In this document: positions 56,591-64,000 of the stretch, in pieces | Numbering within the stretch: the stretch's first letter is position 1 | Layout: each line of letters opens with the position of its first letter | Source of the DNA: Thermohalobaculum sp039816045 | GTDB taxonomy: Bacteria > Pseudomonadota > Alphaproteobacteria > Rhodobacterales > Rhodobacteraceae | Assembly: GCA_039816045.1 (NCBI GenBank) | Contig: JBCBYB010000021.1 | Span: 1 to 64,000 of the forward strand | Reading direction: 5' to 3' | DNA: 64,000 nucleotides | Position numbers and translations under genes: made by a program | The notes under the pieces: model-generated | Seen by the model: only the letters and a program-made list of their open reading frames with translations | Told to the model about the DNA's origin: nothing | Database searches by the model: none

Positions 56591-57991
56591 GTGGCCAGAC
56601 AGCAACAAACATATGATCTTCTGGTCGCCGGCGGCGGCAACGCAGCGCTCTGTGCGGCTATTGCGGCAGCGGAACAGGGCGCGCGGGTGCTGGTGTGCGA
56701 AGCGGCGCCGAAAGGGTTCCGGGGCGGCAACTCCCGGCACACGCGCAATCTCCGCGTGGCCCATAGCGGCCCGACCGAGGTACTGACCGAGAGCTACTCG
56801 GAAGAGGAGTACCTCGAAGACCTCATGCGGGTCACTGCCGGCAAGACCAACGAGACGTTGGCCAAGATGGCGATCGCGGAGTCGCAGCACATCACCGATT
56901 GGATGGCACGGCAGGGGGCCCGGTTTCAGCGCTCGCTCGGGGGGACGCTCTCGCTCTCTCGCACAAACCCGTTTTTCCTGGGCGGCGGCAAGGCGCTCAT
57001 GAATGCCTACTACCTGCGCGCGGCCGCGCTCGGGGTCGAGGTGCGCTACGACACCGAGATCGTGGGCCTCGAGATCGACGACGGCTTTTTCCTCGGCGCC
57101 GAACTGCGCAGCCGCGGGTTCCAGGATTATGTGACCGCACGCGCGATGGTTGCCGCAGCAGGCGGGTTCCAAGCCAATCTCGACTGGCTGGAGGAGGCAT
57201 GGGGGCCGGCCGCGCGCAACTTCAAGATCCGCGGCACACCCTATGCCAAGGGCGGGCTGCTCAAGCTGATGATCGAGCACGGGCTTGCTCAGATCGGCGA
57301 GGCGGACCAGTGCCACGCGGTTGCCATCGATGCCCGGGCGCCCCAGTTCGACGGGGGCATCGCGACGCGCCTCGATTGCGTGCCGTTCTCCATCGTGGTC
57401 AACCGCAAGGCCGAGCGCTTCTATGACGAGGGTGAGGACTTCTGGCCCAAACGCTATGCTATATGGGGGCGGTTGGTTGCCAAACAGCCCGATCAGATCG
57501 GCTACGCAATTCTGGACTCGCGGGCCGAGACACTCTTCATGCCCTCGATCTTTCCGCCGGAGCGGGCCGATACCATCGAGGGGCTGGCTGACAAGCTCTC
57601 ACTCGACCCGGCAGCGCTGCGGGCAACGGTCGATCGGTTCAACGCCGCCTGCACGGGGGACACGCCGGTCGACCCTGCGAGCCATGACCGGCGTGGCACG
57701 ACCGGTCTCACGCCGAACAAAACCAACTGGGCACGACCGATTCTGGCGCCACCCTTTCTCGGGTATCCGCTGCGCCCCGGGATCACCTTCACCTATCTCG
57801 GGATGCAGGTGGACAGGGGCGCCAAGGTGGCGATGGCCGATGGCCGGCCCACTGCAAACATCTGGGCGGCAGGCGAGATCATGGCGGGCAACATCCTCGG
57901 CCAGGGCTATCTGGCGGGCATCGGCATGACCATCGGCACCGTCTTCGGCAAGACCGCGGGCGAAAGTGCCGCCCGCTCCCTCAGCAACTGA
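56591..57991 (+). CDS. tcuA: FAD-dependent tricarballylate dehydrogenase TcuA
   Basis: TcuA oxidises tricarballylate to cis-aconitate. The 466-residue protein has the FAD-binding 'YDLLVAGGGNAALCAAIAAA' (about 8-27), 'FRGGNSRHTRNLRVAHSG', and the C-terminal 'GITFTYLGMQVDRGAKVAM' with 'NIWAAGEIMAGNILGQGYLA', as in the fumarate reductase flavoprotein family. GTG 56591 is preceded by GGAGG and lies only about 14 bases from the predicted transcription start. tcuB follows 15 bases downstream. Confidence 0.9.
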   Translation: MARQQQTYDLLVAGGGNAALCAAIAAAEQGARVLVCEAAPKGFRGGNSRHTRNLRVAHSGPTEVLTESYSEEEYLEDLMRVTAGKTNETLAKMAIAESQHITDWMARQGARFQRSLGGTLSLSRTNPFFLGGGKALMNAYYLRAAALGVEVRYDTEIVGLEIDDGFFLGAELRSRGFQDYVTARAMVAAAGGFQANLDWLEEAWGPAARNFKIRGTPYAKGGLLKLMIEHGLAQIGEADQCHAVAIDARAPQFDGGIATRLDCVPFSIVVNRKAERFYDEGEDFWPKRYAIWGRLVAKQPDQIGYAILDSRAETLFMPSIFPPERADTIEGLADKLSLDPAALRATVDRFNAACTGDTPVDPASHDRRGTTGLTPNKTNWARPILAPPFLGYPLRPGITFTYLGMQVDRGAKVAMADGRPTANIWAAGEIMAGNILGQGYLAGIGMTIGTVFGKTAGESAARSLSN

Positions 57992-58006
57992 CGCGTGGAG
58001 ACCGGC

Positions 58007-59128
58007 GTGACTGCAACGAGCGTGGACATGGTTGACCTGGAGAGCCAAGCGACGCGCGAGGCGCGGCGAACCATGGAGATCTGCAACGCCTGCCGCTATT
58101 GCGAGGGGTATTGTCCGGTCTTCCCTGCGATGGAACGGCGGCGAGCGTTTTCCGGGACGGACCTCGGCCACCTCGCCAATCTCTGCCACAACTGCAAGGG
58201 CTGCTGGTACGCCTGCCAATACGCCCCACCCCATGAGTTCGGCCTGAACCTGCCGAAGACCTTTGCCGAACTGCGGGTCGAGACTTATGCCGAGCACACT
58301 TGGCCCCGCGCGCTTGGCCGGTTGTTCGAGCAAAACGGGCTGTGGGTCTCGCTGCTGACCGCGCTGGTGCTTGCCGCGGTGATGGTGGGCTCGGCGCTTC
58401 TCGTCTCGCCCGAGGCGATGACCGGAGTGCACCGCGGACCGGGTGCCTTTTATGCGGTGTTCCCGCACAAGACGATGGTGCTGCTCGGCGGCGTGACCTT
58501 CGGCTGGGCCGTGCTGGCGATGGTGATCGGCGGCGTGCGCTATTGGCGACGGCATGGCACGCCGGGGGTCAAGCCCGCCCATATCGTCGAGGCCCTGCGC
58601 GAGGCAGGCACAACCCGGCATCTCGGCGGAGCGGGCGATGGCTGCAACGACATCGACGAGCGTTTTGGCCTCGGACGCCGCCACATGCATATGGCGACAC
58701 TCTGGGGGTTTCTGCTCTGCTTCGCTTCCACCTCCATCGGCACCTTGATGCATTACGGCCTCGGCTGGGACGCCCCTTATAGCTGGTACTCCGCGCCGGT
58801 GGTCCTCGGGACCGTCGGCGGCGTGATGCTGAGCGTGGGGACTGCGGGGCTCTTTGTGCTAAAGGTCCAGGCAGACCCGACCCCAGCCGATACGCGCCGG
58901 TATGGGATGGACTACGCCTTCATTGCGCTGCTGTTCTTCACCGCAACGACGGGGCTCGCGCTCTTGTTCTTCCGGCACACCTCGGCGATGGGGTGGCTGC
59001 TGGCCGTGCATCTCGGCGTGGTGTTCGCGCTGTTCCTATCCCTGCCTTACGGCAAGTTCGTGCATGGGATCTACCGGACTATGGCCCTCGCACGCGATGT
59101 CTCGGAGCGCTCACGCGATCACGGCTGA
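58007..59128 (+). CDS. tcuB: TcuB, membrane iron-sulfur electron-transfer partner
   Basis: The 373-residue protein reoxidises the TcuA flavin. Two [4Fe-4S] sites are seen as 'CNACRYCEGYCPVFPAMERR' (about 20-39) and 'CHNCKGCWYACQYAPPHEF'. Six or so membrane helices follow, with His residues suited to haem or quinone contact, for example 'HMHMATLWGFLLCFASTSIG'. GTG 58007 is chosen because GGAG lies eight bases upstream; an in-frame GTG at 57995 is an alternative. Confidence 0.9.
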   Translation: MTATSVDMVDLESQATREARRTMEICNACRYCEGYCPVFPAMERRRAFSGTDLGHLANLCHNCKGCWYACQYAPPHEFGLNLPKTFAELRVETYAEHTWPRALGRLFEQNGLWVSLLTALVLAAVMVGSALLVSPEAMTGVHRGPGAFYAVFPHKTMVLLGGVTFGWAVLAMVIGGVRYWRRHGTPGVKPAHIVEALREAGTTRHLGGAGDGCNDIDERFGLGRRHMHMATLWGFLLCFASTSIGTLMHYGLGWDAPYSWYSAPVVLGTVGGVMLSVGTAGLFVLKVQADPTPADTRRYGMDYAFIALLFFTATTGLALLFFRHTSAMGWLLAVHLGVVFALFLSLPYGKFVHGIYRTMALARDVSERSRDHG

Positions 59129-59133
59129 GCGGC

Positions 59134-59965
59134 TCAGGCGCCGAGGGGTTGGTCGCCGGAGATCAGGCCCTTCGCGCAACAGATCATGTCAGGTTCGATG
59201 CCGAAGACGGCCTTGGAGGCGAACCAGTGCCCCAGACGTCCGAACCCGGTCACCGCCTCGTCGGAGATGTAGAGGATATCTTGGCGCCGGCAGATCTCGA
59301 GCGTGCGTGCATGGTAGCCCTCCGGCGGGATCACGACACCGCCCGGACAGAGCACGGGCTCGGCGAGGAACGTGCCAACCTGCTCCAGCCCGATCTCCAA
59401 GATGGCGGTCTCAAGATCAGCCACCTTGGGATCACGCCAGGCCGCCTCCGTCAAACCCTTGAGGCGTACGAAGGGATTGACGTCGGGCAAGATCTGCAAG
59501 ATCCGGCTCTGGGTATCGAAATGGCCCCATTCGTGCTGCTTGCCGGTCACGCTCGCCGAGAGACAGGTCGAGCCGGGAAAGGCGTTCTCCCGCGCGATCA
59601 CGACCGTCGTCTCTAGTCGGCTCAGCCCGTTGTTGAGGACGTGCTAGGTCGGTAGGTCGGTATCAACCACGGTCGAGCCACCGGAGGTGAACTGCAAGGT
59701 GTCAAGCGCGCCCGGCGCCGTCTTCGCCAGCCGTTCGGCCATCTCCGTCCCGCAGTATCAGATCTGCACACACCAAATGCCACCTGGACCATCGATCAGC
59801 CTCCGATCGTCCTCGTCGATGACATGTATGCCTTGGCCCCGCACAACCGGACGCCGCGGAGTGCGAACCCATGTGCCGAGCGCCTTTCCCGGGATGCAGA
59901 TGGTTTTGGCTGTTTGCGGCAGCGGCCTCGGTCTCCATCTGGGTGGGGGTGTCCGGCAAACCCTC
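59134..59965 (-). pseudogene. Decayed class III aminotransferase
   Basis: The minus strand reads 'VVRGQGIHVIDEDDRRLIDG', 'PGGIWCVQI', a TGA, then 'YCGTEMAERLAKTAPGALD'. 'LQFTSGGSTVVDTDLPT', a TAG and 'HVLNNGLSRLETTVVIAREN' follow. The frame then stays open to 'MICCAKGLISGDQPLGA' and stops at 59134. That last motif holds the PLP-binding Lys, so the C-terminal third is missing. A frameshift separates the first residues ('NSQNHLHPGKG'). It resembles aspartate/omega-amino-acid transaminases. The loss is clear: two nonsense codons, one shift and one truncation. Confidence 0.8.
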
Positions 59966-59970
59966 CAGCG

Positions 59971-60336
59971 TTATCCGGGTGGCTCCTCGGACGCTTCGGC
60001 ATAGACTGCAATGAGGCAGCCCGTCTCGGTATGCGAGGTGTGCTCGGTCCCGCCGGCAAGCCAGACGACGTCGCCCGGGCCGTAAACGGTGCCGTCGTTG
60101 TCGATCAACTCGCCCTCGATCATCAGGAACTCCTCGGCACTGCCATGGCGATGCGGGGTGGAGCGGCTGCCCGGTTCCATCCGATAGATGTAGAAGCCCA
60201 CATCGCGCGGTCCCTTGTCGTTCAGCTTGATGAAGGAGGTGCCCGTCTCGGAGACACCCTCCGGATCATAGGGCCGATAGGCGGCCTCGTCGCGAATGTT
60301 CGCAACCCTGCGTTCATTCGGTTGGATTGGTTTCAT
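59971..60336 (-). CDS. Cupin-domain protein
   Basis: The 121-residue protein has one cupin barrel. The first metal motif is 'RSTPHRHGSAEEFLMIEGEL' (about 58-77) and the second is in 'VYGPGDVVWLAGGTEHTSHT'. It ends five or so bases before the decayed aminotransferase, so they probably formed an operon. Single-domain cupins bind metal and small acids; the function here is unknown. Confidence 0.82.
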   Translation of the reverse strand: MKPIQPNERRVANIRDEAAYRPYDPEGVSETGTSFIKLNDKGPRDVGFYIYRMEPGSRSTPHRHGSAEEFLMIEGELIDNDGTVYGPGDVVWLAGGTEHTSHTETGCLIAVYAEASEEPPG

Positions 60337-60424
60337 GCAGCACCTCCACGCGGCTTGCTTGGCGGGCGAATCGCACCCCAGGCGTGGAGTATCGAGCCGA
60401 CACGCTCACGGCGAAAGAGCGCCG

Positions 60425-62017
60425 CTACTTGCCCAGATCCTTCAGGCAGCCGATGAGACCCAGTGTTGAGGCGTCGGTTCCTTCGGGCGGCGCGGCCGTC
60501 CCCCGAACCGCGGGAATGAGGTTCTTCGCAAGCACCTTGCCGAGCTCCACGCCCCATTGGTCGAAGGAGTTGACGCCCCAAATCGCCCCCTGCACCGCAA
60601 CCTTATGTTCGTAAAGCGCGATCAGACGGCCGAGCGAGAACGGATCGAGCGTCCGGAACAGGATCGTGGTGGAGGGCCGGTCCCCCGGAAAGCTCCGATG
60701 CGGCACCAGACGGGAGATCTCCGCATCGCCCTTCCCTGCAGCGCGCATCTCCGCCCGGACCTCCTCCGCCGTTCGCCCGAAAGCCAGCGCCTGCCCTTGC
60801 GCCAGACAATTCGCGAGCAGCAGTGCGTGATGCTCCGGCGAGGCAGCACGGGGCCGGGCCGCGGCGATGAAATCGACAGGGACCACGTCCGTCCCCTGGT
60901 GAAGCAACTGAAAGAAGGAGTGCTGCGCGTTCGTGCCCGGCTCGCCCCAAATCACCGGCCCGGTCTCTGTCGGGACAGGTGTGCCGTCGAGGGTCACCCG
61001 CTTGCCGTTCGATTCCATATCGAGCTGCTGGACATAGGCAGGGAACCGCTCCAGTCGCTGGTCATAGGGAATGAGCGCCACCGTGGGACATCCCATCGCG
61101 TTGCGGCGCCAGATCCCTACGAGGCCCAGCAAAACCGGCAGATTGCGCTCAAGCGGGGTTTCACAGAAATGCCGGTCCATGGCCGCCGCCCCGCGGAGGA
61201 CCTCGCGAAAGGCCGCCGAACCGATCCCGACGGCGAGGCTGAGGCCGATGGAAGACCAAAGCGAATAGCGCCCGCCGACCCAATCCCAGAAACCGAAAAC
61301 GCGCTCCTCGGGAATGCCGAACACCGCGCAACCGTCGAGATTGGTCGAGACCGCGGCCATCTGAGTGCCTGCGTTTGGTCCCAGCCAGTCGCGGGCCAGG
61401 CGCGCATTGGCCATCGTCTCGAGCGTCGTGAAGGTCTTGGAGGCGACGATCACCATGGTCCGCGCCGGATCGAGCCCAGCCACGGTATCCGCAAAATGCG
61501 CGCCATCAACATTGGACACGAAGTGAAGCGCCGGGCCATCGCAATCCGGACTGAGCGCACGGGCCGCCATGACGGGGCCGAGATCCGAGCCGCCGATCCC
61601 GATGTTAACGACATCGGCGATGGGGCCGCCCGCGCCGCGGATCTCGCCTGAGCGCACCGCCTCGGCAAAGCCTAGGAACCGCGCGAGCGTGCCCTCGACA
61701 TCGTCCGCCGACGGGGCCGCTGCGCCACCTCGCAGTGCCATGTGGAGCACGGCGCGCCCCTCGGTGCTGTTGACCGGCGCGCCCGAGACCATGCGGTCCC
61801 GGAAAGCTTCGACCTCGGCGGCGCGGGCAAGCGCGAACAAGGCATCCAAGGCAGCGTGATCGATCTTTTCCTTCGAGAGATCGACCAGCAGATCCCCCTC
61901 GCGGAACAGAAGCTCCTCGAACCGGTCAGGGTTCCGGGCAAACAGTTCACGCAGATGGACCGGGCGCAGGTCCTCTGCACGTGCATGAATGGCCGACCAG
62001 GCTGCATCGAGGCTCAT
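60425..62017 (-). CDS. pgi: Glucose-6-phosphate isomerase
   Basis: The 530-residue enzyme interconverts glucose-6-phosphate and fructose-6-phosphate. Visible signatures are 'VVNIGIGGSDLGPVMAARAL' (about 137-156, phosphate site), 'MVIVASKTFTTLETMANARL', 'WGEPGTNAQHSFFQLLHQGT' (family signature 1 region) and 'GVNSFDQWGVELGKVLAKNL' near the C-terminus. It is in the normal size range and appears intact. Confidence 0.95.
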   Translation of the reverse strand: MSLDAAWSAIHARAEDLRPVHLRELFARNPDRFEELLFREGDLLVDLSKEKIDHAALDALFALARAAEVEAFRDRMVSGAPVNSTEGRAVLHMALRGGAAAPSADDVEGTLARFLGFAEAVRSGEIRGAGGPIADVVNIGIGGSDLGPVMAARALSPDCDGPALHFVSNVDGAHFADTVAGLDPARTMVIVASKTFTTLETMANARLARDWLGPNAGTQMAAVSTNLDGCAVFGIPEERVFGFWDWVGGRYSLWSSIGLSLAVGIGSAAFREVLRGAAAMDRHFCETPLERNLPVLLGLVGIWRRNAMGCPTVALIPYDQRLERFPAYVQQLDMESNGKRVTLDGTPVPTETGPVIWGEPGTNAQHSFFQLLHQGTDVVPVDFIAAARPRAASPEHHALLLANCLAQGQALAFGRTAEEVRAEMRAAGKGDAEISRLVPHRSFPGDRPSTTILFRTLDPFSLGRLIALYEHKVAVQGAIWGVNSFDQWGVELGKVLAKNLIPAVRGTAAPPEGTDASTLGLIGCLKDLGK

Positions 62018-62182
62018 CGGTTGCAGTCTCCCTGACCTCGTCGCCTCCGGGATCGGGCCCTGGACACGCTCTGCATCAGCAGCCCCATAGGTATACCAGG
62101 AGCGACCAAGGGTCGATGGCGATGATGGCGTTCCGTGCGGTTCGCCCTAAGGTGTCGACGAGGAACAGCGGAAACGGGACCG

Positions 62183-63187
62183 ATGACGGACCATGAGATC
62201 TTTCGGCTGGGCGATGTCCGGCTCACTTCCGGCGCGGTCTTGCGCGATGCACGACTGGCGTTCCGCAGCTGGGGCACGCGAGCCCCCGGGGGCGACAACG
62301 CTGTCCTGCTGCCCACCTTCTACACGGGCACACATCGGCGCAACGAAGGGTTCTTCGGAAGGGGACGCCCGATCGATCCGGCCCGGCATTTCGTCGTCTC
62401 GATCAATCTCCTGGGCAACGGGCTGTCCTCGTCGCCCTCGAACACGGGCGTCCCCCAAGACGGACCGCGGTTCCCGCATGTGAGCTTCCAGGACAATGTC
62501 TCCCTTCAGCATCGCCTGGTCACGGCCCTCGGCATCCGGCGCCTGCGTTTGGTGACGGGATGGTCTATGGCCGGATGCCAATGCTATCACTGGGCGGTTC
62601 AGTATCCGGAGATGGTCGATGCCATCCTGCCCTTCTGCGGATCGGCCCGGACATCGCCCCATAACCGGGTGTTCCTCGAAGGCGTGAAGGCCGCTCTCAC
62701 CACCGACGCAGCCTTTGCCGGAGGCGACTACAAGGCGCCGCCAGTGGCTGGACTGCGCGCCTTTGCCCGGGTCTATGCCGGTTGGGCCTACAGCCAGACG
62801 TTTTTCCGTGACCGCCTGCACCAAACCCTTGGCCACGCGACTTACGCGGACCTTCTGCGGGACTGGGAGGAAGATCACTGCCAGAACTGGGATGCCAACG
62901 ACCTGCTTGCGATGCTGGAGACCTGGATGGCCGGAGATATCTCCGCCGGGGTCGAAGGCAGCTTTGAAGAAATGCTCGGTGCAATCCAAACCCGGGCGAT
63001 CCTGATGCCCTGCAGACAAGATCTCTACTTCCCGCCCGAGGATAACGCGATAGAAGCCCAGTTCATGCCGCGGGCCAAGTTCCGTCCAGTCGACAGTCCC
63101 TGGGGCCACTGTGCCGCGAGCCCTGGAAACGATCCAACCTTCATGGCAGCACTCGACGATGCCTTTGCGGAGCTGCTCGTCTCATGA
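62183..63187 (+). CDS. MetX-like alpha/beta hydrolase
   Basis: The 334-residue protein resembles homoserine/serine O-acetyltransferases. The nucleophile Ser lies in 'LRLVTGWSMAGCQCYHWAVQ' (about 131-150), and a likely Asp and His lie in 'MPCRQDLYFPPEDNA' and 'PVDSPWGHCAASPGND'. True MetX usually has GGSMGG at the nucleophile and a longer lid. The GWSMAG form fits the broader hydrolase/acetyltransferase group, so homoserine acetylation is uncertain. ATG 62183 follows 'CGGGACCG'. Confidence 0.8.
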   Translation: MTDHEIFRLGDVRLTSGAVLRDARLAFRSWGTRAPGGDNAVLLPTFYTGTHRRNEGFFGRGRPIDPARHFVVSINLLGNGLSSSPSNTGVPQDGPRFPHVSFQDNVSLQHRLVTALGIRRLRLVTGWSMAGCQCYHWAVQYPEMVDAILPFCGSARTSPHNRVFLEGVKAALTTDAAFAGGDYKAPPVAGLRAFARVYAGWAYSQTFFRDRLHQTLGHATYADLLRDWEEDHCQNWDANDLLAMLETWMAGDISAGVEGSFEEMLGAIQTRAILMPCRQDLYFPPEDNAIEAQFMPRAKFRPVDSPWGHCAASPGNDPTFMAALDDAFAELLVS

Positions 63188-63343
63188 CCCCGTCGCAGCG
63201 ACGCGCCTGAACCATGCGATTGATCGTCCATTAATCTTGCGCAATACAGAGTCGGGCATCAAAGCGAGGACGGTTGTGGCAGCACTCTGTACGCACCCAC
63301 GAGATTGCTGCACGCCTTCCAGTGCCGCAGAAGGGCACGCGCC

Positions 63344-64000
63344 TTGAGCGGTGGGGAACCGACAGCCACAAAGAGTGAGCAACCTCTGTCCGGGCCGACC
63401 CATGCCTTGGATACTGCAATCTGCATCACTGGGGCGGCGGGCCTCGTCGGGCAGTCTCTCGTCCGACTCCTGGCCAGGAACGGGTTCAACACGCTGCGCT
63501 GTGTCGACAAGGATCGCCGCAGCCTCGCTCTCATGAACGCCCTTGATCCCGCGGTCGAGCTGCTAGAGGGAGATCTTTCCGATGCACAGGTGGCTGAGCG
63601 CGCCGTTACGGGCTCAGAGATCCTCATCATCGGGCAAGCGCAGATCTCCGGGCTGACCTACGAGCCTTTTGATCAGAACACCGTCGTCGCTACCCGCCAT
63701 TTGATCGAAGCGGCCAAGCAGGCGGACGTGCGCCACATCGTCCTGATCTCCTCGTCGGTGGTGCTCTCGGAGGCCGATGATTTCTACACCCGCTCCAAGC
63801 GGGCGCAGGAGCGGATGGTGCGCGAAAGCGGTCTGCCCCATACCGTGCTGCGGCCTACGCTGATGTTCGGCGATTTCGACCGCAAACACCTCGGATGGCT
63901 CCGGCAGTTCCTGGCCAAAAGCCCGGCGTTCCCAGTGCCGGGAGACGGCCGCTTCATCCGGCAACCGCTCTATGTGCGCGATTTCTGCGCGGTGATCGCA
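63344..64000 (+). CDS. NAD-dependent epimerase/dehydratase-type protein, 3' end outside window
   Basis: An open frame from TTG 63344 (AGAAGGG upstream) runs past the end. It shows the extended-SDR cofactor loop 'ICITGAAGLVGQSLVRLLAR' (about 26-45), 'LEGDLSDAQVAERAVTGSE', the Tyr-x-x-x-Lys in 'DDFYTRSKRAQERMVRESG' and 'HTVLRPTLMFGDFDRKHLGW'. A later TTG inside the first 25 codons is an alternative start. Sequence to the right is needed for the substrate domain. Confidence 0.75.
   Translation, partial: MSGGEPTATKSEQPLSGPTHALDTAICITGAAGLVGQSLVRLLARNGFNTLRCVDKDRRSLALMNALDPAVELLEGDLSDAQVAERAVTGSEILIIGQAQISGLTYEPFDQNTVVATRHLIEAAKQADVRHIVLISSSVVLSEADDFYTRSKRAQERMVRESGLPHTVLRPTLMFGDFDRKHLGWLRQFLAKSPAFPVPGDGRFIRQPLYVRDFCAVIA

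Overview
The window looks like the chromosome of a marine-type alphaproteobacterium of the Rhodobacterales (Rhodobacteraceae/Roseobacteraceae), but I cannot name a genus. The base composition is strongly GC-rich. An F0 ATP synthase operon encodes both b and b' subunits. SspB, RHH_4, DUF4169, VPLPA-type C-terminal sorting and TTT-transporter genes all have the character usual for that order. I saw no rRNA, tRNA or CRISPR array.

Layout. 1-2540 is a graveyard of decayed mobile DNA: IS3 orfA, a phage-type helicase scrap, IS66, an IS3 orfB scrap, then sequence I cannot assign. 2541-6121 holds an orphan periplasmic binding protein, sspB, a GrpB-family gene and a TylF-type methyltransferase. 6259-10473 is a tightly overlapping plus-strand run from fumC through a periplasmic chorismate mutase and a zinc peptidase to DUF4169 and RHH genes. 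10479-14864 carries ccdA, a cytochrome c, tusA, a ChaN lipoprotein, a CoA-ester hydratase, a VOC protein and an unknown gene. 15026-17589 is the F0 operon behind a near-consensus promoter.

The minus-strand block 18154-27363 is one long translation-related operon: ffh, six tandem GNAT acetyltransferases, chorismate mutase, rpsP, bluB, rimM, a small unknown, trmD, rplS, a GFA protein and an unknown whose decayed tandem copy follows. From ffh to the chorismate mutase every junction is a 4-base stop/start overlap. 27638-43746 is mixed housekeeping and accessory sequence: two uspA genes (one frameshifted by a 7-bp duplication), a 450-residue unknown, a class III cyclase, trhO, an acyl-CoA ligase, two related hairpin elements, a flavoprotein, an amidinotransferase, HNH, SDR, PduO and lytic transglycosylase genes. 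44001-47489 carries etfBA and a 3-hydroxyacyl-CoA dehydrogenase (fatty-acid/butyryl-CoA oxidation).

47592-59128 appears to be a tricarboxylate uptake and catabolism regulon. A plus-strand operon encodes a small protein, a TctC-type binding protein, an MmcQ/YjbR protein, a fused TctA-TctB permease, an isocitrate/isopropylmalate-type dehydrogenase and a PrpF-type isomerase. A convergent minus-strand operon encodes an AbrB-type membrane protein, a GntR/FCD regulator and a D-2-hydroxyacid dehydrogenase. Divergent from that lie tcuA and tcuB (tricarballylate dehydrogenase and its electron-transfer partner). Two nearly identical 20-bp operator-like sites sit inside the predicted promoters of the two outward units, so the GntR protein is the likely common regulator. 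59134-64000 holds an aminotransferase pseudogene, a cupin, pgi, a MetX-like hydrolase and the start of an epimerase-type gene that runs off the end.

The features most worth a second look are the six-gene GNAT array, the paired hairpin elements at 34586-34778, the duplicated ATRTCGC arrays at 2465 and 43779, and the predicted GntR-controlled tricarboxylate regulon.
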